Both the position numbers and the translations under genes were made by a program. From CBDCWQ01 sp965223435 (GTDB lineage Bacteria > Myxococcota > Kuafuiibacteriia > Kuafuiibacteriales > Kuafuiibacteriaceae), in contig CBDCWQ010000021.1 of assembly GCA_965223435.1 (NCBI GenBank), forward strand, positions 1,315,489 to 1,379,488: a DNA stretch of 64,000 bases. The letters are read 5' to 3'. Below are positions 1-9,299 of the stretch, piece after piece (within the stretch, counting starts at the first letter, position 1; each line of letters begins with the position of its first letter). Under the pieces are notes generated by a model. It worked only from the letters and a program-made list of their open reading frames with translations. It made no database searches and had not been told where the DNA came from.

Positions 1-186
1 ACCAAGTATGGGTTTATTTGTTTGATGGAGCCAGGTGTTCAAATTTGGCACACGTTCCCTCGAACCAGCCGAAACGCCTTCCAGATCTTTTCCTGGATTT
101 ATCGGCTCGGGCGAGTTATTGTCTTGTGCATCTAGGAGCCCGTTATGTCTGTCATCTCCCATAGGCGATGGCGCCATGCCTCGGCT

Positions 187-1794
187 CTATTGTCGTTGTA
201 AATCGCCCAGCTTGACACCAAAGCGCGCGAGATATTTTCGGACCCGGTCGGAGTCATTGGGGTTCTTTTTCTTCGTCCGGGACTCGGAGAATAGCACTTT
301 CCCAGCCTCGGCCAGGGTTCTCGATTGTTCGCATACGGTGAGGACGTCTTCAAGCTGAACGCGATCAAACCGGTCGATTGGTTTTGCCTCGGCACTGAGG
401 TATCTCGTGACGCGACTGTCCGCAGAAGCAGCGGATGAGTCCGAGTGGGCGCCCCATGAGGCTCGAAGTCGGTCACATTCCTCATCAACATCTTTGCGTG
501 AAATCCGGTCGCTGCTGCATAGGGTCGCCATGCGTCTCATGGCACTGTTGAGGTCTCGAAAGTTCCCTTTCCAAACGGCACGCTTGTTTCGCCCAAAGTC
601 CAAAAAGCGGTTTTTTGCCTCGCGTGTCATCGTGATATTGCGCCCAAGGCTCTGCCTGCACTGCTCCAGTTCAAATTCGAGGTTGGGTTCGATGTCCTCT
701 GGGCGTTGAGAGAGGCCTGGAAGTTGATAGGTCCACAGATTGATTCGGGCCAAGAGGTCCTCTCGAAATCGCCCCTCCTGCACCGACGCAATGAGGTCTC
801 GATTGGTACCAGCGATGAGGAGGAAGTCACTTTGGGTCTGCTTGTCAGCGCCTACCGGATAGAACACCTTTTCTTCGATGGCCCGGAGCAGCATGGGTTG
901 TTCATCGAGCCCGAGCTCGCCGATTTCATCCAGAAAGAGCACGCCGCCGTCCGCCTGTTTCAGGTGCCCCGCGCGGGTGGTCAGAGCACCGGTGAATGCT
1001 CCTTTCACATGCCCAAACAGCGCTGACATTGCGCCATCGCCGCGAAGCGTTGCGCAGTTGACGTCCACGAATGAGCCCGTAATCTGTTGTCTGCTCTTTT
1101 TTAGGTCGTAGATTCGCTGGGCCAGCTTCGACTTGCCGGCACCCGTCGGGCCTGTAAGCAAGATGGGATCCTTCGACTGGATGGCGACTCTTTCGATCTG
1201 TTCGATCATCTTGTTGAACCCCTTGTTCTTGGTATCGATGCCGGCCTTTAAGAATGACAGACCCTCTTTTTGCTCACGCCGAAAGCGCTGAGCGATGCGG
1301 TCGTACTTCGACAGATCGAGGTCGATGATGCGGTAGGTTCCAGGGCCGCCCATGCTCCGCTTCGCTGGAGGCGACGTCTGCAGAATGCGTGCCGGAAAGT
1401 AGCGAGCCTCGGTCAACAAGAACGATGAGATCTGTGCGATGTGTGTACCCGTGGTGATATGAATAAGGTAGTCCTCTCGCGCGGGCCTGAAGTTGTAGGC
1501 CTTGGCGAAGTCGTGGAGCGCTCCGTAGACCTGCTCAAGGTCCCACGGATCCTCAAACTCGATTCGGTGGGGATTGATTTTGGTTTCAGGTGAGACCTCG
1601 CCGATGTCCTTGGTCACCGTTGAAAGCAGAGTTTGGAATTTCTCCTGGTATAGGAGTTCGATTCGGGAAATGAGGAGGTCATCGTGGCAAGACATGGCCA
1701 CGGTAGGTCGCCATTTCTCCCATCGTTTGGGGCCTTTGCCAGAATCTAAGGTGGGTCCGAGGATCCCAATGACCACGGTCGCTTTTCGCAACAT
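187..1794 (-). CDS. rtcR: RtcR, sigma-54-dependent activator of RNA repair genes
   Basis: This 535-residue protein matches the length and layout of E. coli RtcR (about 532 residues). Residues 1-185 form the RtcR/CARF-type sensor, including the conserved HITTGTH stretch at 112-118, which in this family binds an RNA-end or cyclic-nucleotide ligand. Residues 190-430 are the sigma-54-interacting AAA+ domain: Walker A GPTGAGKS at 215-222, the GAFTGA loop that contacts sigma-54 at 265-270, and Walker B with LFLDEIGE near 286-293. A helical DNA-binding tail ends in RVRKYLARFG. The start at 1794 aligns with known RtcR N-termini. In characterised bacteria RtcR switches on rtcBA RNA ligase/cyclase genes; here the divergent gene is instead a double nucleotidyltransferase. 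I recognise the family with high confidence; the target gene is inferred from position. Confidence 0.96.
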   Translation of the reverse strand: MLRKATVVIGILGPTLDSGKGPKRWEKWRPTVAMSCHDDLLISRIELLYQEKFQTLLSTVTKDIGEVSPETKINPHRIEFEDPWDLEQVYGALHDFAKAYNFRPAREDYLIHITTGTHIAQISSFLLTEARYFPARILQTSPPAKRSMGGPGTYRIIDLDLSKYDRIAQRFRREQKEGLSFLKAGIDTKNKGFNKMIEQIERVAIQSKDPILLTGPTGAGKSKLAQRIYDLKKSRQQITGSFVDVNCATLRGDGAMSALFGHVKGAFTGALTTRAGHLKQADGGVLFLDEIGELGLDEQPMLLRAIEEKVFYPVGADKQTQSDFLLIAGTNRDLIASVQEGRFREDLLARINLWTYQLPGLSQRPEDIEPNLEFELEQCRQSLGRNITMTREAKNRFLDFGRNKRAVWKGNFRDLNSAMRRMATLCSSDRISRKDVDEECDRLRASWGAHSDSSAASADSRVTRYLSAEAKPIDRFDRVQLEDVLTVCEQSRTLAEAGKVLFSESRTKKKNPNDSDRVRKYLARFGVKLGDLQRQ

Positions 1795-1834
1795 ATCTGT
1801 TCATATATACCTCTATACTAGATGATACTCCAGC

Positions 1835-2164
1835 ATGCCCCACCAAAACCCGTCTCCGATGGTGCTGCTGGACCCGATCCGCGATCAAACGTTGCGCATT
1901 CTTGAGTTGTGCACCCGCCGGACAGACGACGCGTCGCTCAGCCAGGCCGGTGATTTCGCCGTCGCCAACGTGGCCAAACAGGTGTCCCGTTTCTTCCTTG
2001 TGGGAGCGCCACTTCGGGGACGGCGTGGCACCCAAATTTTCCGCTTGAAATCTCTCGGGGCTTCGGTATTCTACTCTACTTGCTTTTTGGGTTGGTGCCG
2101 ATCGGGTGCCTTTCGAAGGTTTGGAGTAGGGTTGGACCGGTGCGGGTCTGAAGTGGGGTGTTGA
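1835..2164 (+). CDS. Possible small ORF between rtcR and the nucleotidyltransferase gene
   Basis: A 109-codon ORF fills the rtcR/nucleotidyltransferase intergenic space. Its TGA stop (2162-2164) lies one base before the next ATG at 2166, a spacing typical of translational coupling. The first 55 or so codons have mostly G or C in the third position, like real genes here; the last third does not and reads like non-coding DNA. I do not recognise the product. It may be a genuine leader gene, a decayed gene, or chance. The same stretch should hold the promoter that RtcR controls, but I found no good -24/-12 element: a TGGCAC occurs at 2026-2031 without a correctly spaced TTGC. Confidence 0.28.
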   Translation: MPHQNPSPMVLLDPIRDQTLRILELCTRRTDDASLSQAGDFAVANVAKQVSRFFLVGAPLRGRRGTQIFRLKSLGASVFYSTCFLGWCRSGAFRRFGVGLDRCGSEVGC

Positions 2165-2165
2165 C

Positions 2166-4211
2166 ATGACGGTGAAGCGTTTTAAATTGCATGAAGACAG
2201 TGTCGTCTTGCCGAAAGGCACGCGGGTTGTACTTCGCGTGGACGTGGTGGGCGAAGACGAATACCTTCACAAGGCGTCGTCCCTTGCCGTCGTTCGGGAC
2301 GTGACCCACCATACTTATGCCTTGGAAACGCCCACCGGGCGGAGGCTTACTGCGCAGCGCGACCAAATCACGATGCAGCGGGCTGATTTGCTTGGTGATC
2401 TTGGCCGACGACAGTGGGACTTCAGAAAGTTGAAAGACGAGGTCATCTACTCTGCTGTTGTGGGAAGTCAGGCCTGGGGTCTTGCGAACGCCGATTCCGA
2501 CGAAGATGTACGTGGCTGCTTTGTCGCGCCTTTTGAGGCATCGAGCGGTCTTTGGGAGATGCCCGACACACTCCAGGACCCCGCGGGAGAATCTTCCTAC
2601 TGGGAAGTGGCTAAGCTCGTCGAACAGGGACTTAGGGGAGATGCGAACACTTTGGAGACGCTTTGGTCGCCTCTGCACAAGCATGTTGCGCCCCTAGGGC
2701 AGCGTCTTCTTGATGCCCGACGGATGTTTGTTTCGATGAACATCCTCGGTAGTTTCGGGAGGTACGCGCAAAGCCAGTTTAAGAAGATGGCCCGCTCGCT
2801 CGAACGAGACGAGGCGGTGCGCGCGCTTATCCATAAGATTGGCCAAGGGAAGGTCGAGGATGCGGTTCAGGCGTCTACATTTTTGCGAGGCGCGGGTCTA
2901 GGATTCTCGGAAGCTTTGGCCAAAAAAGAAGTTCATGCTCTGTGTCGTTCGCTGTTTGACCGTGGTCTTTTGCCGGGTGCGGACTTCTCTCACTTTCGCG
3001 CGACGGTTGTCGATGGAAACGGTGCGCGGCTCGAGCCTTCATCCTATCGGCCGAAGAATGCATACAATCTTCTGAGACTGCTCTATTCTTGTGTCTCTTG
3101 GCTTCGAACCGGCGAGCCCCTGATCGAAGTTGAAGGGCCCTTACGGGAGCGTCTATTAGAAATCAAGGCGCAGAAAGTGCCCATGGAAGAGGTAGTGGCT
3201 GAGGCCAAAGCAATAGCCGATACACTTGATGAAGAGGCAGCGGATTCACGATTGCCGAAACGCCCCGACTACCGCGCTGCAGATGAATTCCTCAAGTTGT
3301 GCCGTCGTGAGCAGGCTAGGCGTGTGTTTTGTTTGCCGTCGGGCGTGGAGGAAAAGCGCACGGAAGCGGCCTCAGTCCTCGGGGATGAGTGGACCGTAGA
3401 GCTTATCCCGGACGCGCTTCCTCCGGATGTCGATGCGTCAGCGGTCAAGCGGTTTCTCCGGCGATACACGGACCCGTCGAGCGACAGCCATAGCCAGGTG
3501 TTGTGGGTCGCATTGACGGGGGCGCATGCCTACGGCTTCCCGTCCCCCGATAGCGACCTTGACCTCAAAGGATGCTTTGTCGCACCCGCCAGCGTACTGC
3601 TCGGGCTCGGGGAGCCTAAACTCAGTATCGACTTTCTTGCCGACTGGGAGGGGAGGGAAACGGATCTCACGCTCAACGAGCTGGGTAAGTGCGCGAGTCT
3701 TCTTGTCTCGGGTAACGGCAACCTTGTTGAACGATTTTTGGGGCCGCTTCAAGTGTTGACGACACCGTTGGGGCACCGCCTTGCCGACTTCGCCCAAGGT
3801 GCTCTGTCGCAGCGCGTCGCCCGACATTACCAAGGTTTCTTCCGAGGGATGCGTCGGGAGTCGGAGGTGGAGTCGAAAGCCGGAGGCAGAACCGCGAAAC
3901 GAATGCTGTATGCTTATCGCGTGTCCCTTACGGGGGCGCACCTGCTTCGCACCGGCCGAGTCGTTACCAACGTTCGCTTTCTCGCGGATGAGTACGGATT
4001 CAGTCGGGTGCCCGAGCTGATCAAAATCAAGGAGGAGGCCGAGAAACAGACCGTGACTGAATCTGATGCGGCCCCCTCATTGATAGATTTCGAACGCCTT
4101 GAGGCCCTGCTGCAGGACGCGCTCGAGAACAGCGTTTTGCCAGAGGACCCGCCTAACGTCGATGCGTTGAGTTCGTTTATTGTAGAGCAGCGCCTACGCT
4201 TGATGGGCTGA
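2166..4211 (+). CDS. Tandem nucleotidyltransferase-domain protein (YcgL/COG3541-like), RtcR-associated
   Basis: The protein has 681 residues and two copies of a DNA polymerase beta-type nucleotidyltransferase fold. Copy 1 has the glycine motif at about 100-101 (VVGSQAWG) and metal-binding acidic residues in DSDED at 110-114. Copy 2 has TGAHAYG at 451-457 and DSDLD at 462-466, with a third acidic residue at about D500; the equivalent position in copy 1 appears to be a Glu near 142. Both copies continue into the helical segment usual for this family (NTLE and NLVE motifs). Residues 1-90 look like a small beta domain. Such enzymes transfer nucleotides to RNA or other acceptors; the substrate is unknown here. 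Divergent placement next to rtcR suggests a role in repairing or tagging damaged RNA. An SD-like AGTGGGG precedes the ATG. It converges on the next gene with 14 bases between stops. Confidence 0.85.
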   Translation: MTVKRFKLHEDSVVLPKGTRVVLRVDVVGEDEYLHKASSLAVVRDVTHHTYALETPTGRRLTAQRDQITMQRADLLGDLGRRQWDFRKLKDEVIYSAVVGSQAWGLANADSDEDVRGCFVAPFEASSGLWEMPDTLQDPAGESSYWEVAKLVEQGLRGDANTLETLWSPLHKHVAPLGQRLLDARRMFVSMNILGSFGRYAQSQFKKMARSLERDEAVRALIHKIGQGKVEDAVQASTFLRGAGLGFSEALAKKEVHALCRSLFDRGLLPGADFSHFRATVVDGNGARLEPSSYRPKNAYNLLRLLYSCVSWLRTGEPLIEVEGPLRERLLEIKAQKVPMEEVVAEAKAIADTLDEEAADSRLPKRPDYRAADEFLKLCRREQARRVFCLPSGVEEKRTEAASVLGDEWTVELIPDALPPDVDASAVKRFLRRYTDPSSDSHSQVLWVALTGAHAYGFPSPDSDLDLKGCFVAPASVLLGLGEPKLSIDFLADWEGRETDLTLNELGKCASLLVSGNGNLVERFLGPLQVLTTPLGHRLADFAQGALSQRVARHYQGFFRGMRRESEVESKAGGRTAKRMLYAYRVSLTGAHLLRTGRVVTNVRFLADEYGFSRVPELIKIKEEAEKQTVTESDAAPSLIDFERLEALLQDALENSVLPEDPPNVDALSSFIVEQRLRLMG

Positions 4212-4225
4212 GGGGTCCCCCTCTG

Positions 4226-4729
4226 TCATAGGCTCCACTCTTCAAAAAGTTTTTGATGAAGTGCTTGGAGTTCTTTGGGGCGAACCGATGGGAGCAGTGC
4301 CATTTCGGTGATTTTCCGGTCCATTTCTGCGAGACGGGCGCACAGCACCCGGGCGATGTTGCAGAAAACTTTGAGTGTTGCGGGGTTGTTTTCGGACATC
4401 TGTTTTTCGAGAACTTGGTACGTTGCGTGAACCACATGGACTTCGGTGACCGTTTGGGCGCTGGCGGTTCTGGGGGCTTTGGTCAGAAATTCCATCTCTC
4501 CGAGGACGGCGGGCGCGGTTACGCGAGCGATTTCGTGCTCCCCGCCGTTTGCTTCCACGAAAATTCGGAGGCTGCCGGAAACAACCAAATAGACACGGTC
4601 CCCGTGGGTGCCCTGAACAATGAGTGTTTCTTCTGGTCGAAGCACGGAGGCTTCGCACGTGGACAGAAAACTGATTCGCTCGCTTTCCTCGAGGCCTTTG
4701 AAGAGTGGAAAATCCTGCAAGTCTTTCAT
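4226..4729 (-). CDS. Cyclic-nucleotide-binding domain protein
   Basis: This 167-residue protein is mostly one cyclic-nucleotide-binding (CRP-like) domain, about residues 8-125. It shows the glycine-rich turn GDRVYLVVSG and a phosphate-binding cassette, LGEMEFLTKAPRTASA, with the Gly-Glu and Arg-Thr-Ala contacts of the family. The last 45 residues are helical and there is no helix-turn-helix, so it is not a CRP transcription factor; it more likely acts as a standalone sensor. I chose the ATG at 4729 because it begins one base after the stop of the upstream glutamate dehydrogenase gene and has a GAGGA ribosome site inside that gene's end. The two genes are therefore probably translationally coupled. 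The ligand and partner are unknown. Confidence 0.85.
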   Translation of the reverse strand: MKDLQDFPLFKGLEESERISFLSTCEASVLRPEETLIVQGTHGDRVYLVVSGSLRIFVEANGGEHEIARVTAPAVLGEMEFLTKAPRTASAQTVTEVHVVHATYQVLEKQMSENNPATLKVFCNIARVLCARLAEMDRKITEMALLPSVRPKELQALHQKLFEEWSL

Positions 4730-4730
4730 T

Positions 4731-5969
4731 TCATAATCCTCGCAGGACGGTTGCTTTGCCGACCTCGCGTACCGCCACGACAAAAGCTGCCGTTCTTAGA
4801 TCTAAAGCCTTGCCTTGAGCGAGTCCCGTGATTTCATCGTAGGCCTTGCGAAGCAGTTTTTCGAGCTTCAGATTGACCTCCTCTTCGTCCCAATAGAAGC
4901 GTTGGGCATTTTGAACCCACTCAAAATAGCTTACGATGACCCCCCCGGCATTGGCGAGAATATCGGGGATGATCTCCACGCCGCGTTTGAGCAGAATCTT
5001 GTGGGCTGAGGGGACCGTGGGCGCATTCGCTCCTTCTACGATGGCGCGTGCTCGCACGTTCTTGGCCACATCGTCGGTGATCACGCCACCGAGGGCGGCG
5101 GGGATCAGGATATCGACGTCTTCCGCAAACAAATCTTCAAATGAACTCGCGTCGGCGCCCGGGAACCCTTTGACGGATCGTTCGGGGCTCTTGCGCACAT
5201 GGGAGGTGAGTGCATCGACATCGAAGCCGTCTGGGTTCCGCAGGTAGGCCCCGTGGTCGCCCACAGCCACAAGTTTGGCACCGAAGTTCGCAAGGGTCTT
5301 GGCGGCCCAGCTGCCCACGTTCCCAAAACCCTGGATGGCGAAACGCGCGTTTTCGATTGAGCGCCCTAGGTTTTCGGTGGCCCACCTTGCGAGGAGGGCT
5401 ACGCCGCGCCCGGTGGCCCCCTCTCGGCCTTGTGAACCGTAAAGTTCTACTGGTTTTCCGGTCACCACACCCGGTTCGAAGCCGTGGTACTTGGAGTACT
5501 GGTCCGCAATCCAGGCCATCGTTTGGGCGTTGGTGTTCATGTCTGGGGCCGGAATGTCCGTATTGGGACCCATGAGCCAGTGAATCTCGTCGATGAATTT
5601 TCGGGTCATGCGCTGGAGTTCTCCGTGGCTAAGCGCCCGAGGGTCGACGCGCACGCCTCCTTTTGCACCCCCGTAAGGAATGCCCACCACAGCGGTCTTC
5701 CAGCTCATCAGGCTTGCCAGCGCTTTCACCTCATCTTCGTCTGCAGCGGGGTGATACCGAATCCCGCCCTTAAACGGACCGCGTGCGCCATTGTGCTGAA
5801 TTCGATAGGCCTCAAAAACTTCGACGTTTCCGTTGTCGAGCTCGATGGCGACGTGCACCTTGACCTGACGGACAGGGGTCGCCAGCAGCTTTTCGATGTT
5901 TCGGCCGACATCCATGAGGCGGGCGGCATTGGTGAAATACTCGAAGACATGTTCCGAATGCGCACCCAT
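4731..5969 (-). CDS. gdhA: Glutamate dehydrogenase (Glu/Leu/Phe/Val dehydrogenase family)
   Basis: The enzyme interconverts glutamate with 2-oxoglutarate and ammonia using NAD(P). The 412-residue length is normal for the family. Visible motifs are the substrate-binding GPFKGGIRYHP near 60-70, the catalytic-lysine segment PYGGAKGGV near 95-103, and the Rossmann dinucleotide motif GFGNVGSWAA in the second half. The reading frame is open 40 codons further upstream, but those codons look unlike a GDH N-terminus; the ATG at 5969 has an AGGAG site seven bases upstream and starts where the family starts. It is followed directly by a cyclic-nucleotide-binding protein, which may hint at second-messenger control of glutamate catabolism, though that is inference. 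Confidence 0.95.
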   Translation of the reverse strand: MGAHSEHVFEYFTNAARLMDVGRNIEKLLATPVRQVKVHVAIELDNGNVEVFEAYRIQHNGARGPFKGGIRYHPAADEDEVKALASLMSWKTAVVGIPYGGAKGGVRVDPRALSHGELQRMTRKFIDEIHWLMGPNTDIPAPDMNTNAQTMAWIADQYSKYHGFEPGVVTGKPVELYGSQGREGATGRGVALLARWATENLGRSIENARFAIQGFGNVGSWAAKTLANFGAKLVAVGDHGAYLRNPDGFDVDALTSHVRKSPERSVKGFPGADASSFEDLFAEDVDILIPAALGGVITDDVAKNVRARAIVEGANAPTVPSAHKILLKRGVEIIPDILANAGGVIVSYFEWVQNAQRFYWDEEEVNLKLEKLLRKAYDEITGLAQGKALDLRTAAFVVAVREVGKATVLRGL

Positions 5970-6180
5970 GATTCGCTCCTCGCCAATCCTATATAGGGGA
6001 CTTGACGCGCTTTGTCGACGCGACCTGGGGGGGGCCACCGATTTTTCATAAGCGCGTGACCTGAGGAGGAAAGGCTCCCCTCGGCTCATTGTGCCGTTTG
6101 TGGGGGAGGCCCGGCTTGGGTTTCTTGCGATATCACCAGGCGTTTAGGGTGGGGCGTGAGCGAAACGGTCGTGAACTTCT

Positions 6181-6909
6181 TCACTCCGCCTGCTGGTGGT
6201 GGCGTAGGAGAATATCATTGACCTCACAGGAGGCTTGGGCGGTGACGGCAAAAAGCGCCGCGTCGGCGATGGCTTTGGGCTCGAGCGCCGATACCCTGTC
6301 CCAGTGCGCTCTAGCCTTGTCTTTGTCACCTAGACTCACTTCAGCAAACTCGGTTTCAACCCAGCCCGGGCTCAGAAGTGTTAACTTTGCAAGACATCCA
6401 TCTCGCCGGAGTTGACGACGAAGCGACTCCACCAAGATTCGTAGCCCCGTTTTCGAAGCCGCATACATACCGCCCCCGGTCGTCAAGCGGTGCGCACTCA
6501 TGCTACTGGTAAACAAGATGTGCGGACTTTTTTGTCGGGATAGAAGCTCCCGCGTCATCACCATGGGTGCGAGCAAGTTGGTTTCCAGTATTTGTCGCCA
6601 GTCTTCGGTGTCGCCGTCTGTCAACGGAACCATTTTGCCGAGGCCCGCGTTGTTGACCAGGATGTCGATGCGACCGGCGCGCGCCAGGACTTCGTCGAGG
6701 GTTTTCTTGACATTCGATTCATTTGTCACATCGGTCACAAAGGCCTTTGCCCCATGACCTAGGTCCTGGGCGATGGCTTCGAGTCGTGCCTCACGCCGTG
6801 CCACCAAAGCGACTTTGGCCCCCTCCTCAGAAAAACGGCGCGCAATCGCTTCACCGATCCCGCTGCTCGCACCCGTAACGACCGCGACTTGACCCTCCAG
6901 GCGTCTCAT
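6181..6909 (-). CDS. Short-chain dehydrogenase/reductase
   Basis: A classical SDR of 242 residues. The N-terminal cofactor motif TGASSGIG, the NNAG motif that stabilises the central sheet, and the YAASK catalytic Tyr-Lys pair are all present, with a Ser in the preceding ILFTSSMS segment completing the active site. The ARR stretch after the second strand would favour NADP over NAD. The ATG at 6909 is preferred over the GTG three codons upstream because AGGGTGG sits at a proper distance. The gene is divergent from tex, with about 170 bases between. The substrate cannot be told from sequence. Confidence 0.9.
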   Translation of the reverse strand: MRRLEGQVAVVTGASSGIGEAIARRFSEEGAKVALVARREARLEAIAQDLGHGAKAFVTDVTNESNVKKTLDEVLARAGRIDILVNNAGLGKMVPLTDGDTEDWRQILETNLLAPMVMTRELLSRQKSPHILFTSSMSAHRLTTGGGMYAASKTGLRILVESLRRQLRRDGCLAKLTLLSPGWVETEFAEVSLGDKDKARAHWDRVSALEPKAIADAALFAVTAQASCEVNDILLRHHQQAE

Positions 6910-7078
6910 GGGTGCCACCCTACTTCGGCGCGTTCGCTTCGTCCAGGGCGTGCCTCATCACGTGAGGCTCTGGGCGAGCGATTTTGCCGTCAGGTTATCG
7001 AAGGAGGAGGGTGCATATCCTCTTTGGCCTATCGTTTTGTCAGTGGCCTCTTGGCGTGGTGTGAGGCATGCTCCGGCC

Positions 7079-9223
7079 ATGGAGCGGTTCAGTACCCGGG
7101 TGAGCGACGATCTGTGTCTCCCGGAAGCTGGTGTAAGCAGCGTTTTGGCTCTTTTGGAGGACGGCCACACCGTTCCCTTTATTGCCCGCTATCGTAAAGA
7201 GGCCACCGGAAGCATCAACGAGGTCCAAATACGGCAAATTCAGGAGCGTCACCAGTATCTCCGCGATCTGGAGGCGCGCCGAAGCACGGTCCTTCATTCT
7301 ATTACCGAACAAGGAAAGCTCACAGAGGTCCTTCGAGAACGAATTGCAAAGGCTACAACCAAGACGGAACTGGAGGACCTGTATCTTCCCTACAAACCGA
7401 AGCGACGAACTCGGGGCACCATCGCAAGAACACGTGGCCTCTCTTTGCTGGCAGAGAGAATTCTTGCGCAACCGAGTACCGGGGATGCACTGCGAGAAGC
7501 CGAAGCGTTTGTCGATGTAAAAAAGGAAGTTCCAGATGCATCTTCAGCGCTGACCGGGGCCAAGGATATCGTTGCCGAGACCATTGCCGAAAACATGGAG
7601 ATCCGGTCACAATTGAGGAAGGCCTTTCGAACTGGCGTTTTGGTCTCGAAACCCTCATCTAAGAAGAAACGCGAAGAGCGCACAAAATTCGAACAATATT
7701 ACGACTTTCGCGAGCCTGTGGCCAAGATCCCCTCCCACCGCTACTTGGCGATGCGGCGCGGGGAGGGCGAAGGCGTACTTAAGATATCCATCGAAACGGA
7801 TGTCGAAAGAAGCATTCGAACGATCTTAAGACATATGGGCCACCGAAGCGGAACGCCCTTCGCGGATCAGTTGGCAGAAGCGGCTCATGACAGTCACCGG
7901 CGCCTTGTGGGGCCCAGCCTCAAGTCAGAGCTACTGGCCGAATTGAAGGAACGTTCCGACGTCACCGCGGTTGAAGTCTTTGCAGACAATCTCAGAAGCC
8001 TGCTTTTGGCCGCTCCCCTTGGAGCCAAAGCCGTGGTGGGCATTGATCCCGGGCTTCGTACTGGCTGTAAGTGCGCAAGCATAGATGCGACCGGAAAGTT
8101 TTTGGACCATCTCACAATCTTTCTTACCCGCGGCGAAGATGGCGTTCGTCGGGCTCAGAAGGCTCTCACAGATTTTTTGGTACGTCACAAACCGGTCGCC
8201 ATCGCTATTGGAAATGGTACCGGAGGAAGAGAAGCCGAAGCGTTTGTTCGAAAGCTCCTGTCAGAACAAAAGGCGGACTCACCGTTTGTTGTTTCGGTGA
8301 ACGAAGCGGGAGCCAGCGTCTATAGCGCATCAGATATCGCTCGAGAAGAATTTCCTGATTTGGATTTGACAGTTCGTGGCGCGATTTCCATTGCTCGGAG
8401 GCTCCAAGACCCGCTCGCAGAACTCGTAAAAATTGAGCCAAAGTCCATCGGCGTAGGCCAATACCAGCATGATGTACATCAGCCGCTCCTAAAAAGAAAA
8501 TTGGCCGACGTCGTGGAAAGCAGCGTCAATCACGTGGGTGTCGAGATCAATACAGCCAGCGCTGCCCTCCTCTCATACGTGGCAGGCATCGGCCCCAAGC
8601 TCGCAAAAAAAGTTGTGGACCACCGAGACCGCACCGGCCCATTTCGCACCCGAAAGGCCATTCTCAAAGTTGCTGGCCTAGGACCTCGTGTTTTTGAACA
8701 GTCCGCTGGGTTTCTCAGGATTTCAGCGGGCGACAATCCTTTGGACGGGTCGGGCGTTCATCCCGAGCGGTATGGCTTGGTTGAACGCATGGCCAAAGAC
8801 CTGAAAACCGATGTCCTAGGTTTGTTGCAAGATCCTGGAATTATTGACCGTATTGAGCTATCAAACTATGAAGAAGGCGAAATCGGGAGGCCCACCCTTA
8901 CGGATATCGTGGCTGAATTGAAAAGACCCGGAAGGGATCCGCGGGCAAGTTTTGAGCCTCCAAAGTTCCGTGCGGATGTCCATAGTCTTTCTGACTTAAA
9001 GGTCGATATGGTTCTTGAAGGCGTAGTCACCAACGTGGTCGCGTTTGGCGCTTTTGTTGACATTGGTGTGCATCAGGATGGTTTGGTCCATATCTCCGAG
9101 ATGAGTGACCGCTATGTCAGTGACCCCAAGAAGGTCGTACAGACCGGACAGAGGGTTCGGGTGAGGGTCATAAACATCGATGCCGAGAGGAACCGGATAT
9201 CGCTCTCCATCCGGGGTGGCTAG
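7079..9223 (+). CDS. tex: Tex, RNA-binding transcription accessory protein
   Basis: The protein has 714 residues from the chosen ATG. It shows the Tex order of domains: an N-terminal helical domain beginning with the family signature VPFIARYRKEATG, a YqgF/RNase H-like domain (GIDPGLRTG near 321), helix-hairpin-helix pairs (YVAGIGPKLAKKV and KVAGLGPRVFEQ), and a C-terminal S1 RNA-binding domain at about 643-712. Tex binds nucleic acid and influences transcription and stress or toxin gene expression in several bacteria. The frame is open for 57 codons upstream, but known Tex proteins start near the selected Met, and GAGG lies about 12 bases upstream. It is a single-gene unit. Confidence 0.95.
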   Translation: MERFSTRVSDDLCLPEAGVSSVLALLEDGHTVPFIARYRKEATGSINEVQIRQIQERHQYLRDLEARRSTVLHSITEQGKLTEVLRERIAKATTKTELEDLYLPYKPKRRTRGTIARTRGLSLLAERILAQPSTGDALREAEAFVDVKKEVPDASSALTGAKDIVAETIAENMEIRSQLRKAFRTGVLVSKPSSKKKREERTKFEQYYDFREPVAKIPSHRYLAMRRGEGEGVLKISIETDVERSIRTILRHMGHRSGTPFADQLAEAAHDSHRRLVGPSLKSELLAELKERSDVTAVEVFADNLRSLLLAAPLGAKAVVGIDPGLRTGCKCASIDATGKFLDHLTIFLTRGEDGVRRAQKALTDFLVRHKPVAIAIGNGTGGREAEAFVRKLLSEQKADSPFVVSVNEAGASVYSASDIAREEFPDLDLTVRGAISIARRLQDPLAELVKIEPKSIGVGQYQHDVHQPLLKRKLADVVESSVNHVGVEINTASAALLSYVAGIGPKLAKKVVDHRDRTGPFRTRKAILKVAGLGPRVFEQSAGFLRISAGDNPLDGSGVHPERYGLVERMAKDLKTDVLGLLQDPGIIDRIELSNYEEGEIGRPTLTDIVAELKRPGRDPRASFEPPKFRADVHSLSDLKVDMVLEGVVTNVVAFGAFVDIGVHQDGLVHISEMSDRYVSDPKKVVQTGQRVRVRVINIDAERNRISLSIRGG

Positions 9224-9299
9224 CACCGGGCTTCGAATTTGTGCGTTTCTGTTTGAGAGGTGCCCTATTCGAATTGCTTGGGACGACATCGATGAAGCC

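Noticed and set aside
2010..2045. TGGCAC at 2026-2031 as a sigma-54 -24 element
   Set aside because: No TTGC or similar lies at the required distance; the GC dinucleotide falls four bases too far downstream.
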